Shown: positions 1-7,292 of the stretch, in pieces
Numbering within the stretch: position 1 is the first letter of the stretch
Layout of the letters: each line of letters begins with the position of its first letter
From: Streptococcus pseudopneumoniae
GTDB lineage: Bacteria; Bacillota; Bacilli; Lactobacillales; Streptococcaceae
Length of the DNA: 64,000 nt
NCBI RefSeq assembly: GCF_001074565.1
Contig: NZ_JUQX01000013.1
Coordinates: 1-64,000 of the forward strand
Direction of reading: 5' to 3'
Made by a program: the position numbers and the translations under genes
Notes under the pieces: model-generated
Databases searched by the model: none
Told to the model about the DNA's origin: nothing
Seen by the model: only the letters and a program-made list of their open reading frames with translations

Positions 1-93
1 CCACAAGCTAGCTTTGACTTACTTGAGAAGTTTGGAGCCAAATGGACTTGGCAACCAGATATCGCCTATCGTAAAGAAGGTCGTTTAGAATAA
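1..93 (+). CDS. zwf: C-terminal end of probable glucose-6-phosphate 1-dehydrogenase (partial)
   Basis: Only the last 30 codons are in the window. They read as one open frame ending in TAA at 91-93, with a Trp-rich tail (KWTWQPDIAY) and the end EGRLE. This matches my memory of the C-terminus of streptococcal glucose-6-phosphate dehydrogenase, which opens the oxidative pentose phosphate pathway. Its position tail-to-tail with ftsY also fits the pneumococcal order as I recall it. The identity rests on recollection of a short tail, so it is tentative. The catalytic domain lies outside the window. Confidence 0.6.
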   Translation, partial: PQASFDLLEKFGAKWTWQPDIAYRKEGRLE

Positions 94-100
94 CAAAAAT

Positions 101-125
101 ATCCTGCAAGTTAATCTTGCAGGAT
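101..125. terminator. Terminator between convergent zwf and ftsY
   Basis: Perfect 10-bp inverted repeat (101-110 with 116-125) around a 5-nt loop, with A-rich sequence on the left and T-rich on the right. It lies between two convergent genes, so it probably works in both directions. Confidence 0.8.
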
Positions 126-138
126 TATTTACTTTCTA

Positions 139-1449
139 TTAAATCAAGCCCTCTAAGAGACCCTTCATAAAGTTTTCAGAGTTAAATTCTCCGATATCAT
201 CGATTTTCTCACCGAAACCAATCAATTTTACAGGGATATTAAGTTCTTCACGAATTGCCAGAACGACACCACCACGGGCAGTTCCGTCAATCTTGGTCAA
301 TACAATACCGGTAACAGGGGTAATTTTCGAAAATTCTTTAGCTTGTACCAGAGCATTTTGTCCAGTTGAAGCATCAAGTGCCAGGAAGGTTTCATGTGGC
401 GCCTCTGGAAGCACACGCTTGATGATGCGACCAATCTTTTCCAACTCGGCCATAAGGTTGTCCTTGTTTTGCAAACGACCTGCTGTATCAATCATGAGAA
501 TATCAATCCCTTCGGCTACGGCGCGTTCCATCCCATCAAAGACCACACTAGCAGGGTCAGCCTTTTCTGGTCCCGTCACAACAGGAACATCCACACGTCG
601 ACCCCATTCAGCTAGCTGGGCCACTGCACCCGCACGGAAGGTATCTGCCGCAACCAGCATGACTTTCTTGCCAGCTTGTTTGTAGCGATGAGCCAATTTC
701 CCGATAGAAGTTGTCTTCCCAACACCATTAACTCCAACAAAGAGCATAACTGTCAAACCATCTTGGAAGTGGATTTGTTCATCGTAGTTGCCATCCTTCT
801 CATAAAGTTCAACCAATTTCTCGATAATAACACGACGAAGTGCGTCAGGCTTCTTAGCGTTTTCGAGTTTAGCTTCATAGCGTAGTTCTTCTGTTAAGTT
901 TGAAGCGACTTGCACACCGACGTCGCTCATGATGAGCAGTTCTTCCAATTCCTCGAAGAATTCTTCATCGACAGAACGGAAGTTGGCAAAGAAGGCATTC
1001 AAACGAGCACCGAATCCTGTACGGGTTTTCTTGAGACTGCGGTCATATTTTTCCTGTACGGTTTCTTCAACCTGAGGAAGTTCTTCTTCTACTACTTCAG
1101 TAGCTAACCCTTCTTCGAACGCTACAGTTTCTTGGTTCTCTTCTTCTAGATCTTCTTCCGTTTCTTGGAATTGTTCCAATTCATCAGATTCTAGCTCAGG
1201 TTCCTCTTGGTCTGTTTTCTCGACTGCTTCTGGTTCAATGGCCTCATCTGTCGAGACCTGTGAAATTTCTCCTTGAGCAAGTGTTTCTTCCACTTTGTCT
1301 CTTGCTGTCTCTTCCTGAGAAGTTTCTTCGACTGCCGTTTGGTTTTCTTCAACCTCTTCTGACAAATCAAGATTTTCCAGAGCTTCTTTTACAATATCTT
1401 CGATTTTCGGCTCTTCTTTTTTTCCGAATAGACGGTCAAATAATCCCAT
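139..1449 (-). CDS. ftsY: Signal recognition particle receptor FtsY
   Basis: GTPase that docks the SRP-ribosome-nascent chain complex at the membrane for co-translational insertion through SecYEG. The 436-residue protein begins with a very acidic Glu/Asp-rich A domain (about residues 12-140), typical of FtsY and highly variable between species. The NG GTPase core follows: G1 loop GVNGVGKT near 240, DTAGR near 321-325 and TKID near 385. Only 3 nt separate it from the upstream HAD phosphatase gene, so the three genes ftsY-cof-cof form one leftward unit. The acidic domain is long but nothing else is unusual. Confidence 0.96.
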   Translation of the reverse strand: MGLFDRLFGKKEEPKIEDIVKEALENLDLSEEVEENQTAVEETSQEETARDKVEETLAQGEISQVSTDEAIEPEAVEKTDQEEPELESDELEQFQETEEDLEEENQETVAFEEGLATEVVEEELPQVEETVQEKYDRSLKKTRTGFGARLNAFFANFRSVDEEFFEELEELLIMSDVGVQVASNLTEELRYEAKLENAKKPDALRRVIIEKLVELYEKDGNYDEQIHFQDGLTVMLFVGVNGVGKTTSIGKLAHRYKQAGKKVMLVAADTFRAGAVAQLAEWGRRVDVPVVTGPEKADPASVVFDGMERAVAEGIDILMIDTAGRLQNKDNLMAELEKIGRIIKRVLPEAPHETFLALDASTGQNALVQAKEFSKITPVTGIVLTKIDGTARGGVVLAIREELNIPVKLIGFGEKIDDIGEFNSENFMKGLLEGLI

Positions 1450-1452
1450 ATT

Positions 1453-2271
1453 TTAGTTCTCCTTTAGCACGTATTCTTCGATAGCCCAGGCAACGGCTTC
1501 CTCGTCGTTGGTCATTGGGGTAATCACATTGGCAACTTCCTTAACTGCTGGAACAGCATTTTGCATAGCAACTCCCAGACCTGCCCATTCAATCATGGAA
1601 AGGTCATTGGCCTCGTCACCACAAGCCATGACTTGACTTTGGTCGATTCCTAAGTGTTTAATTAATTTCGCTAAACCTGTTGCCTTGTGGACGTTTTTCG
1701 GTGACCATTCCAATAAGAGTTCACGCGATTTAAAGATTTCATATTGGTCAAATAATTCTGGAGAAATCTGTTGAATCGCTGCATCCAAAGGTTCTTGGGC
1801 AAAGGCAGTCACACATTTATTATATGTCATCTGACTAGATAGTTCTTCAAAAGCGACAGGTACGAAAGTCAGGGCTGGGTTGAACTTAGCATAGAGACTT
1901 TCTTGATCCGACTGGATTTGATATACTGTTCCTTCAGAAATGGCATCTAACGGTAATCCGAGTTTTTCAGTTTCCTCGTACAATCTTGCCAAATCGTCGA
2001 TTGAAAAGACTGTTTTATCGAGAATCTCCCCCGTATTTTTCTGAACAAGCCCCCCATTAAAGGTGATGGTGTACTCGTCCTCCTGGCCGTCAGTCCCTAG
2101 CTCATGGAGAAAGAAATCCATAGCCTTCAAAGGACGACCTGTTGTCAGTACGACCTTGATGCCACGATCACGCGAAGCTTTGAGGACCGCCTTGGTACGA
2201 TCTGTCAGCTTTTTATCCGTTGTCAGTAAGGTACCATCCAAATCGAGTGCAATCAATTTAATATCTGCCAT
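1453..2271 (-). CDS. Cof-type HAD superfamily sugar-phosphate phosphatase
   Basis: Haloacid dehalogenase-fold hydrolase of the Cof/YidA subfamily (IIB cap), 272 residues. The N-terminal nucleophile motif DLDGTLL (about residues 10-16), the TTGRP motif and the C-terminal GDEANDLSM motif are all present, so the Asp catalytic set looks complete. Such enzymes dephosphorylate sugar phosphates or flavin-type substrates; the actual substrate cannot be read from sequence. Its ATG shares one base with the stop of the next Cof gene (TAATG), indicating translational coupling. It is a paralogue of that neighbour, probably from an old tandem duplication. Confidence 0.9.
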   Translation of the reverse strand: MADIKLIALDLDGTLLTTDKKLTDRTKAVLKASRDRGIKVVLTTGRPLKAMDFFLHELGTDGQEDEYTITFNGGLVQKNTGEILDKTVFSIDDLARLYEETEKLGLPLDAISEGTVYQIQSDQESLYAKFNPALTFVPVAFEELSSQMTYNKCVTAFAQEPLDAAIQQISPELFDQYEIFKSRELLLEWSPKNVHKATGLAKLIKHLGIDQSQVMACGDEANDLSMIEWAGLGVAMQNAVPAVKEVANVITPMTNDEEAVAWAIEEYVLKEN

Positions 2272-3062
2272 TACAAACCCTCCATATAAGCCATCACTGA
2301 CTGGTCCTTATGATGGCCAATCACTGCTTCTGCTAATTCTAAAATCTCTGGTCGCGCATTTTCAGGAGCGATGGGGTGACCGACAACCTGCATCATGTGA
2401 AGGTCATTGAGATTATCGCCAAACGCTATGACCTGATCCATGCTAAGCCCCAGTTTTTTGGCTAGCTCAACAATAGCCACACCCTTATCAACGTAGTCCA
2501 AGACAATATCAATGGATTCAAAACCAGTTGTCATGGCTTTCACACCAGAAACATTTTCGTTGACCCAGGCTTCACCAGCTTCTATCGTATCTTCTGTGAA
2601 GTTCGTAGTGAATTTAAAAATCTCATCTGTGATATCTTCCAGACTCGCTACTTTTTGAATATTCTCATTGTAATGACGACTAATCATGAGATAAGTCTCA
2701 TCCACTGTATCCAATACATAACAAGCTTTTTTCCCAGTCAAGAGCATTTTACTTTCATCAAAATAGGGTGATTTCTTTAAAGCTTCAAAAGTGCTCAAGT
2801 AAAAATCCCGAGACATAGTAGCCTCATACATATCCTCACCATGAAACTCAACATAGCTCCCATTTTCAGCTATAAAAATTACTTCATCACGCACATCCGC
2901 AAATAGCTTTTTAAGGGACAAGATACCGCGACCTGAAGCCACTGCAAAATAAATCCCCTTTTCCTTGTAGGAAACAAGTACGTTTTTGAGGCGTTCCATA
3001 TCAAACCGACCCTCTCCATCTAGAAAGGTTCCATCCATATCGGTTGCTACAAGTTTAATCAT
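2271..3062 (-). CDS. Second Cof-type HAD phosphatase
   Basis: Paralogue of the adjacent gene, with nucleophile motif DMDGTFLDG near the N-terminus and GDNLNDLHMM near the C-terminus. I place the start at 3062 (MIKLVATDMDG) because AAGGA lies 4 nt ahead of it. An in-frame ATG four codons earlier (3074) has its GGAG almost touching the start codon, so it is less likely. About 263 residues, normal for the family. It is first in the cof-cof-ftsY unit, behind an extended -10 promoter. Substrate unknown. Confidence 0.88.
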   Translation of the reverse strand: MIKLVATDMDGTFLDGEGRFDMERLKNVLVSYKEKGIYFAVASGRGILSLKKLFADVRDEVIFIAENGSYVEFHGEDMYEATMSRDFYLSTFEALKKSPYFDESKMLLTGKKACYVLDTVDETYLMISRHYNENIQKVASLEDITDEIFKFTTNFTEDTIEAGEAWVNENVSGVKAMTTGFESIDIVLDYVDKGVAIVELAKKLGLSMDQVIAFGDNLNDLHMMQVVGHPIAPENARPEILELAEAVIGHHKDQSVMAYMEGL

Positions 3063-3099
3063 AAAATCCTTCATTCTCCAATTGATAAATCTATCTTCT

Positions 3100-3105
3100 A
3101 TTATA
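3100..3105 (-). promoter_or_regulatory. -10 box of the cof-cof-ftsY promoter
   Basis: TATAAT preceded by TATGG, giving the streptococcal extended -10 (TGn). There is no good -35 hexamer, as is common with this promoter type. It lies about 40 bp ahead of the second Cof gene. Confidence 0.6.
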
Positions 3106-3219
3106 CCATAGATAAGTTTAAAAAGGTCCAGTACAGTAGGATAGCACTACTTTTTCGGAGAAACTTCAAAGGGCATAAAAATTAGAATCGTAGAACTTTT
3201 TTCAGATAGTTTAAAAAGT

Positions 3220-3248
3220 TTGTATTCCCCTACTCTTTTCTCTATAAT
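3220..3248 (+). promoter_or_regulatory. Promoter of the VIT-family gene
   Basis: TTGTAT (3220-3225), 17-bp spacer, then a perfect TATAAT (3243-3248), 20 nt before the start codon at 3268. Confidence 0.75.
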
Positions 3249-3267
3249 GGAGAGAAAGGAGATGACT

Positions 3268-3963
3268 ATGACAGAAATAAAACATGAAATTGATGCAAAC
3301 TTTGCAGGCCGTCTCAATATTCTGCGCGCGGGTGTTCTCGGTGCCAATGATGGAATTATTTCCATCGCTGGGGTGGTTATCGGAGTTGCCAGTGCGACAA
3401 GCAATATCTGGATAATCTTTTTATCTGGACTAGCCGCTATCCTCGCTGGTGCTTTTTCTATGGCAGGTGGCGAATATGTCTCTGTATCCACTCAGAAAGA
3501 CACGGAAGAAGCCGCTGTCGCTAGAGAACAATTACTCTTGGACAAAGACATCGAATCTGCAAAACAATCCCTCTACGCAGCTTACCTACAAAATGGTGAG
3601 TGTGAAACGTCCGCCCAACTCTTGACCAACAAGGCCTTTTTAAAAAATCCCCTCAAAGCCTTGGTCGAAGAAAAGTATGGAATCGAGTACGAAGAGTTTA
3701 CCAACCCTTGGCATGCTGCTATCTCTAGCTTTATCGCCTTTGTACTGGGAAGTCTTCCTCCTATGCTTTCCATCACCGTCTTTCCAAGTGACTATCGTAT
3801 TCCAGCAACTGTTCTTATCGTGGCCCTTTCCCTTCTCGTTACTGGCTATACCAGTGCTAAACTAGGCAAGGCTCCTACGAAAACAGCTATGATCCGCAAC
3901 CTCTGTATCGGACTTCTCACCATGGGAGTAACCTTCCTCTTAGGACAACTCTTTAGTATCTAA
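3268..3963 (+). CDS. VIT1/CCC1 family transporter (putative Fe/Mn transport)
   Basis: Integral membrane protein of 231 residues. The N-terminal stretch with GVLGANDGIIS and GVVIGVASA is the signature of the VIT/CCC1 family, whose plant and yeast members load ferrous iron or manganese into vacuoles. Bacterial homologues are thought to export or sequester these metals. About five hydrophobic segments are visible, and the cytoplasmic part with SMAGGEYVSVSTQKD is present. I chose ATG 3268 because AAAGGAG lies 6 nt upstream; the ATG at 3262 is too close to it. It is a single rightward gene with its own promoter and terminator. Confidence 0.88.
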   Translation: MTEIKHEIDANFAGRLNILRAGVLGANDGIISIAGVVIGVASATSNIWIIFLSGLAAILAGAFSMAGGEYVSVSTQKDTEEAAVAREQLLLDKDIESAKQSLYAAYLQNGECETSAQLLTNKAFLKNPLKALVEEKYGIEYEEFTNPWHAAISSFIAFVLGSLPPMLSITVFPSDYRIPATVLIVALSLLVTGYTSAKLGKAPTKTAMIRNLCIGLLTMGVTFLLGQLFSI

Positions 3964-3973
3964 GATAAAAGAA

Positions 3974-4005
3974 ATACCTCGATAAATATCGAGGTATCTT
4001 TTTTT
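3974..4005. terminator. Rho-independent terminator, probably bidirectional
   Basis: 10-bp perfect stem (3974-3983 with 3988-3997) and 4-nt loop, then C and seven T. It ends the rightward transporter gene and overlaps the last codon of the convergent permease gene. Confidence 0.85.
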
Positions 4006-5992
4006 ACATTTGCACAATCTTGCGATAGCTTCTTGAGGTAATCATAAAGATTAAAACATAGACGATGAGGAAGATGGCACAGATAGACAGAGTGACAGTC
4101 AACATCATGGTCGCATCTAGTACCCCAATGACTTTTAGGATGAGGCTAAGCATATGATAGGCAAAGGCAAGATGTAGGAAAGCAAAGAGCAATGGGAGGA
4201 AGAAAACAGTTAGGACCTGTTTATTTATGGTTTGCTTGATTTGCTTTTGATCGAGACCGACTTTTTGCAAAATGATGAAGCGTTCACGGTCTTCATAACC
4301 TTCAGAGATTTGTTTGTAGTAGATGACAAGAACAGTTCCCACCATAAAGATGATAGAGAGGAAAATACCGATAAAGAAAACTCCACCAAAGAGAGCACTC
4401 ACCTGCGCACTGCTATCAGCCAGATTACTTCCGTAAACATAGCTTCCTTCTTTGCTTAATTCTCTATTAAAATCATCAAGGAATTTTGAATAGTCGTTGG
4501 CGAGTTTGAGTTGCTCTTCCTCACTATCTGTTACATTCATACCACCGTAGTATTGATTAAAGATAGAAGAATTAGGATACTGATCAAGAAAGGCTTTCAA
4601 GTCAGGAACAACCAGATAATTATAGTCCGAAGTTAGAATATTGTACTGGTTTGGAACATGCTCAAGAATAAAATCTTTTTTGATTTCTTCCTTGATTGTG
4701 TAGGTCTGGTCATTTAGAGTCAGTTCTTTCTGTCCTTGAAGTTCTTTGTTTTTAGTAAACAATCCAACTTCCTTTCCTGAAAGTGCGAGTTTTTGACCCG
4801 TCATATTCTCGTAGTCTTTTTGGTCAAAGACCATAAAAACGGTTTTCGGTTGAACACGATTTTGACCTTTCTCAAAAATGGTCAATTTCGTACCTTCTTG
4901 GTTTGCTACACCAAAGCTACTATATGCAAGAACTTCTTTCTTTGTGACAGTCAATCCTTTATCGCTAGCATACTGGTCTAGGAGTTTATTTATGTCTTCT
5001 TTTTCAACATTCTGTCCTGTAATTCCAAAATCATGTGGATTCATGACTTTCTTGAAAGTTTCAGAGCCTTTAAAGATACTCGTTGCAGCAGACATAGTCA
5101 CCAAGACCATGGTTGAGAGAATAGCAATCGTCGCTAGACCAACAGCATTTTTCTTCATACGAAAAATGAGATTGGATACGGAAATCATGTTGTTAGGTTG
5201 GTAATAGTAACGCTTGTTTTTCTTCAAAATTTGTAGGAAAACTGTGATTCCTGCATTGAAGAGAAGATAAGTTCCCAAAATTACCAACAAGACTGCTACA
5301 AAGAAAATCAGAACAGCAGAAAGTGGATTTTCAACTGTAACTGCTAGGTAATAACCAGCTCCCAAACTGATTAGACCTAGAATGGTTTGAAGACCTAAGA
5401 AACGTCCTTTTTTCTCACCACTGGCTTTTTCACGGGAGAGCTGAAGGGCATTCATGCGTGCAATACGAAAGGCATTGATAAAAATCAAGCCTAGGAAAAT
5501 AGCGCCAAAAACGATAAGAACTAGGATAAAGACTATTGGTTGGAAGGTTGAAACGAGCTCCACCTTCATTTTCATCAACTTCAGTAGAAGGGCAAAGATT
5601 AGCTTATCAAAGAGAGCTCCTAGGCCGAGACCAGCTGTCAGCGTTAAGGAACCAAAAATAAGAAGCTCCTTAAAAACCATACTGATCAAATGGCGCTTTT
5701 CAAGACCCAGCATACCATATATACCCAGCTCTTTGGAGCGGTTCTTCATGACGAAACTATTGGCATAAAGGACAATAATTCCAGAAGCGATGGTAACAAC
5801 CACCATACCGAGAGCCAGGGTCATAGAGATAGTTTCTCCCCCTCGGATCTTGCCAATGTTAGGATTAAGTGACAAAGAGTAAAAAAGATAGGTGATGGTC
5901 ACTGCTAAGAGAACAGCAAGGGCAAAGGGATAGTAGAGTTTGCGGTTTTTAATCAAGTTAGATACCGCTAACTTATTGGTTAATCGGAACAT
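4004..5992 (-). CDS. BceB-type ABC transporter permease (peptide antibiotic detoxification)
   Basis: 662-residue membrane protein of the BceB/VraG type: FtsX-like repeats, roughly ten membrane segments, and a large extracellular domain (about residues 310-530) between the seventh and eighth. That layout is diagnostic for transporters that free lipid II-cycle intermediates from bacitracin or antimicrobial peptides, and often also act as the sensor for a BceRS two-component system. It follows its ATPase by one base. I recall a very similar orphan transporter in pneumococcus controlled by a BceRS-type system encoded elsewhere; no kinase or regulator gene is adjacent here either. Confidence 0.9.
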   Translation of the reverse strand: MFRLTNKLAVSNLIKNRKLYYPFALAVLLAVTITYLFYSLSLNPNIGKIRGGETISMTLALGMVVVTIASGIIVLYANSFVMKNRSKELGIYGMLGLEKRHLISMVFKELLIFGSLTLTAGLGLGALFDKLIFALLLKLMKMKVELVSTFQPIVFILVLIVFGAIFLGLIFINAFRIARMNALQLSREKASGEKKGRFLGLQTILGLISLGAGYYLAVTVENPLSAVLIFFVAVLLVILGTYLLFNAGITVFLQILKKNKRYYYQPNNMISVSNLIFRMKKNAVGLATIAILSTMVLVTMSAATSIFKGSETFKKVMNPHDFGITGQNVEKEDINKLLDQYASDKGLTVTKKEVLAYSSFGVANQEGTKLTIFEKGQNRVQPKTVFMVFDQKDYENMTGQKLALSGKEVGLFTKNKELQGQKELTLNDQTYTIKEEIKKDFILEHVPNQYNILTSDYNYLVVPDLKAFLDQYPNSSIFNQYYGGMNVTDSEEEQLKLANDYSKFLDDFNRELSKEGSYVYGSNLADSSAQVSALFGGVFFIGIFLSIIFMVGTVLVIYYKQISEGYEDRERFIILQKVGLDQKQIKQTINKQVLTVFFLPLLFAFLHLAFAYHMLSLILKVIGVLDATMMLTVTLSICAIFLIVYVLIFMITSRSYRKIVQM

Positions 5993-5993
5993 A

Positions 5994-6752
5994 CTAATTC
6001 ACCTCGCTTGCCATAACAGTCAAAGTATCAGAGATTTCTTGGAACATCTGACGCTCTGTCTTGTCTCCACGATAGATTTGGTTGTAGAGGATCCCGTCCT
6101 TGATAAAGAGAACGCGCTTGGCCCTGCTGGCTGCTGCGGTTGAGTGGGTTACCATCAGAATAGTTTGGCCACACTCATTGATTTCATCAAAAACATCCAA
6201 AAGAGCTGCAGATGACTTGGAGTCAAGGGCTCCTGTTGGTTCATCGGCAAGGAGAATTTCAGGTTCTGTGATGATGGCGCGCGCTACTGCAACCCGCTGT
6301 TTTTGACCACCAGAGATCTCGTAAGGGTACTTCTCTTGCAATTGGTTGATGCCTAAATTTTCAGCTGTTACCACCAATTTCTTCATCATCTCTGTGATGG
6401 GTCTTCTTGATAAAACTAGCGGAAGCAAGATATTGTCCTTAACAGACAGGGTATCTAGCAAGTTAAAGTCTTGGAAGACAAATCCTAACTTCTCACGACG
6501 GAAGCTGGAAGCCCGTGAGTTTTTAATAGTTGCTGTATCTACTCCGTTCAAGTAAACTTGACCACGAGTTGGTTTATCCAGCATAGCTAGGATGTTGAGC
6601 AGAGTTGACTTTCCTGAACCAGACTCCCCCATGATGGCAACATAGTCACCCTTCTCTACGGTAAAGTGAATATCTTTGAGGGCTTCTACTTGGTTGCCTT
6701 GAAAACGAGTTTTATAGATTTTTTGAACGTGTTTTACATCTAAAAGTGTCAT
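5994..6752 (-). CDS. BceA-type ABC transporter ATP-binding protein
   Basis: 252-residue ATPase of the BceAB/MacB group. Walker A GESGSGKS at 42-49, Q-loop in FVFQDFNLL, signature SGGQ at 147-150 and Walker B LLADEPTG ending at 174 are intact. It partners the BceB-type permease directly downstream. Its ribosome binding site (GAAGGAG) overlaps the end of the small ORF that precedes it, 13 nt away, suggesting the three genes are co-transcribed and partly coupled. Substrate range is inferred from the permease and operator, not from this subunit. Confidence 0.93.
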   Translation of the reverse strand: MTLLDVKHVQKIYKTRFQGNQVEALKDIHFTVEKGDYVAIMGESGSGKSTLLNILAMLDKPTRGQVYLNGVDTATIKNSRASSFRREKLGFVFQDFNLLDTLSVKDNILLPLVLSRRPITEMMKKLVVTAENLGINQLQEKYPYEISGGQKQRVAVARAIITEPEILLADEPTGALDSKSSAALLDVFDEINECGQTILMVTHSTAAASRAKRVLFIKDGILYNQIYRGDKTERQMFQEISDTLTVMASEVN

Positions 6753-6765
6753 GATTTTCTCCTTC

Positions 6766-6876
6766 TTAATATCCCATCATTTGAAACTGTGCTTGCATCA
6801 TAGCGCATCCCAGTTGAACACGCTCGATATCTTTTTGACTTGGTTTTCTTGTTTTCTTTTGTAAAATTCTTTTCAT
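6766..6876 (-). CDS. 36-residue basic small protein at the head of the bceAB-type operon
   Basis: Short ORF starting MKRILQKKTRKPSQKD and ending AMMQAQFQMMGY. AAAGGAG sits 7 nt ahead of the ATG, and the next gene starts 13 nt after its stop. The N-terminal half is strongly basic (about eight Lys/Arg in the first 15 residues); the C-terminal half is Met/Gln-rich and could form an amphipathic helix. There is no signal peptide or membrane segment. The good RBS, operon position and operator upstream argue that it is translated. I do not recognise a family. It could be a regulatory or accessory peptide of the transporter, or a leader ORF that tunes expression. Confidence 0.65.
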   Translation of the reverse strand: MKRILQKKTRKPSQKDIERVQLGCAMMQAQFQMMGY

Positions 6877-6960
6877 GGTTTTGCTCCTTTGTTCTTTATG
6901 AGTCTAGTTTATCGCAAAAAAAGGTAGCCTGCCATAACCTAACCTTACAAAAGAGACTTT

Positions 6961-6982
6961 AATCTTACATTTTTGTAAGATT
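6961..6982 (-). promoter_or_regulatory. BceR-type response-regulator operator
   Basis: Perfect 9-bp inverted repeat with a 4-nt centre containing TTACA-N4-TGTAA, the consensus published for BceR-like regulators (TNACA-N4-TGTAA). A further half-site TTGTAAGGTT (minus strand) lies about 20 bp, or two helical turns, closer to the gene. A plausible -10 (TAAACT, 6906-6911) without a good -35 follows, as expected of an activator-dependent promoter for the small ORF and ABC genes. Confidence 0.75.
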
Positions 6983-7040
6983 GAAGAATATCAAGCAATT
7001 TCGCTATCAATATTTTACCATAAATGAAATACAAGAAGAA

Positions 7041-7062
7041 AACCCTTGCGGATGCAAGGGTT
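7041..7062 (-). terminator. Terminator of the unknown two-gene cassette
   Basis: 9-bp perfect stem (7041-7049 with 7054-7062) and 4-nt loop, followed on the minus strand by TTTTCTTCTTG. It lies 230 bp past the stop of the 514-residue gene and before the operator region of the next operon. Confidence 0.7.
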
Positions 7063-7292
7063 AAAATTCACTATTCAGTCTGCATCAATCAGTAAGAAAT
7101 GTAGCTACAATTTGATAAGACATTCTTTCAATTAATTATATTTCTATGTTACCAGAACTGTTTTATTCTAAAGAAAAGTCGGTCTTTATTATTTTATCAA
7201 GATGTATGAAAACAATGATAAAGATTATTAGTATGGTATAAATTGCTAAAAAATAGAGTAATCTCTTTGTTACAATATATTCTATTTCATAG

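Larger units (their letters stand above)
6877..7292. other. Intergenic stretch: operator, terminator and a startless membrane-like frame
   Basis: The right end of the bceAB-type promoter region occupies 6877-6990. A terminator for the leftward cassette lies at 7041-7062. Between 7163 and 7303 the minus strand holds an open frame of 46 codons without ATG, GTG or TTG start; it would encode one strongly hydrophobic helix (segment FLAIYTILIIFIIVFI). The rest is AT-rich with nothing recognisable. Confidence 0.6.
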
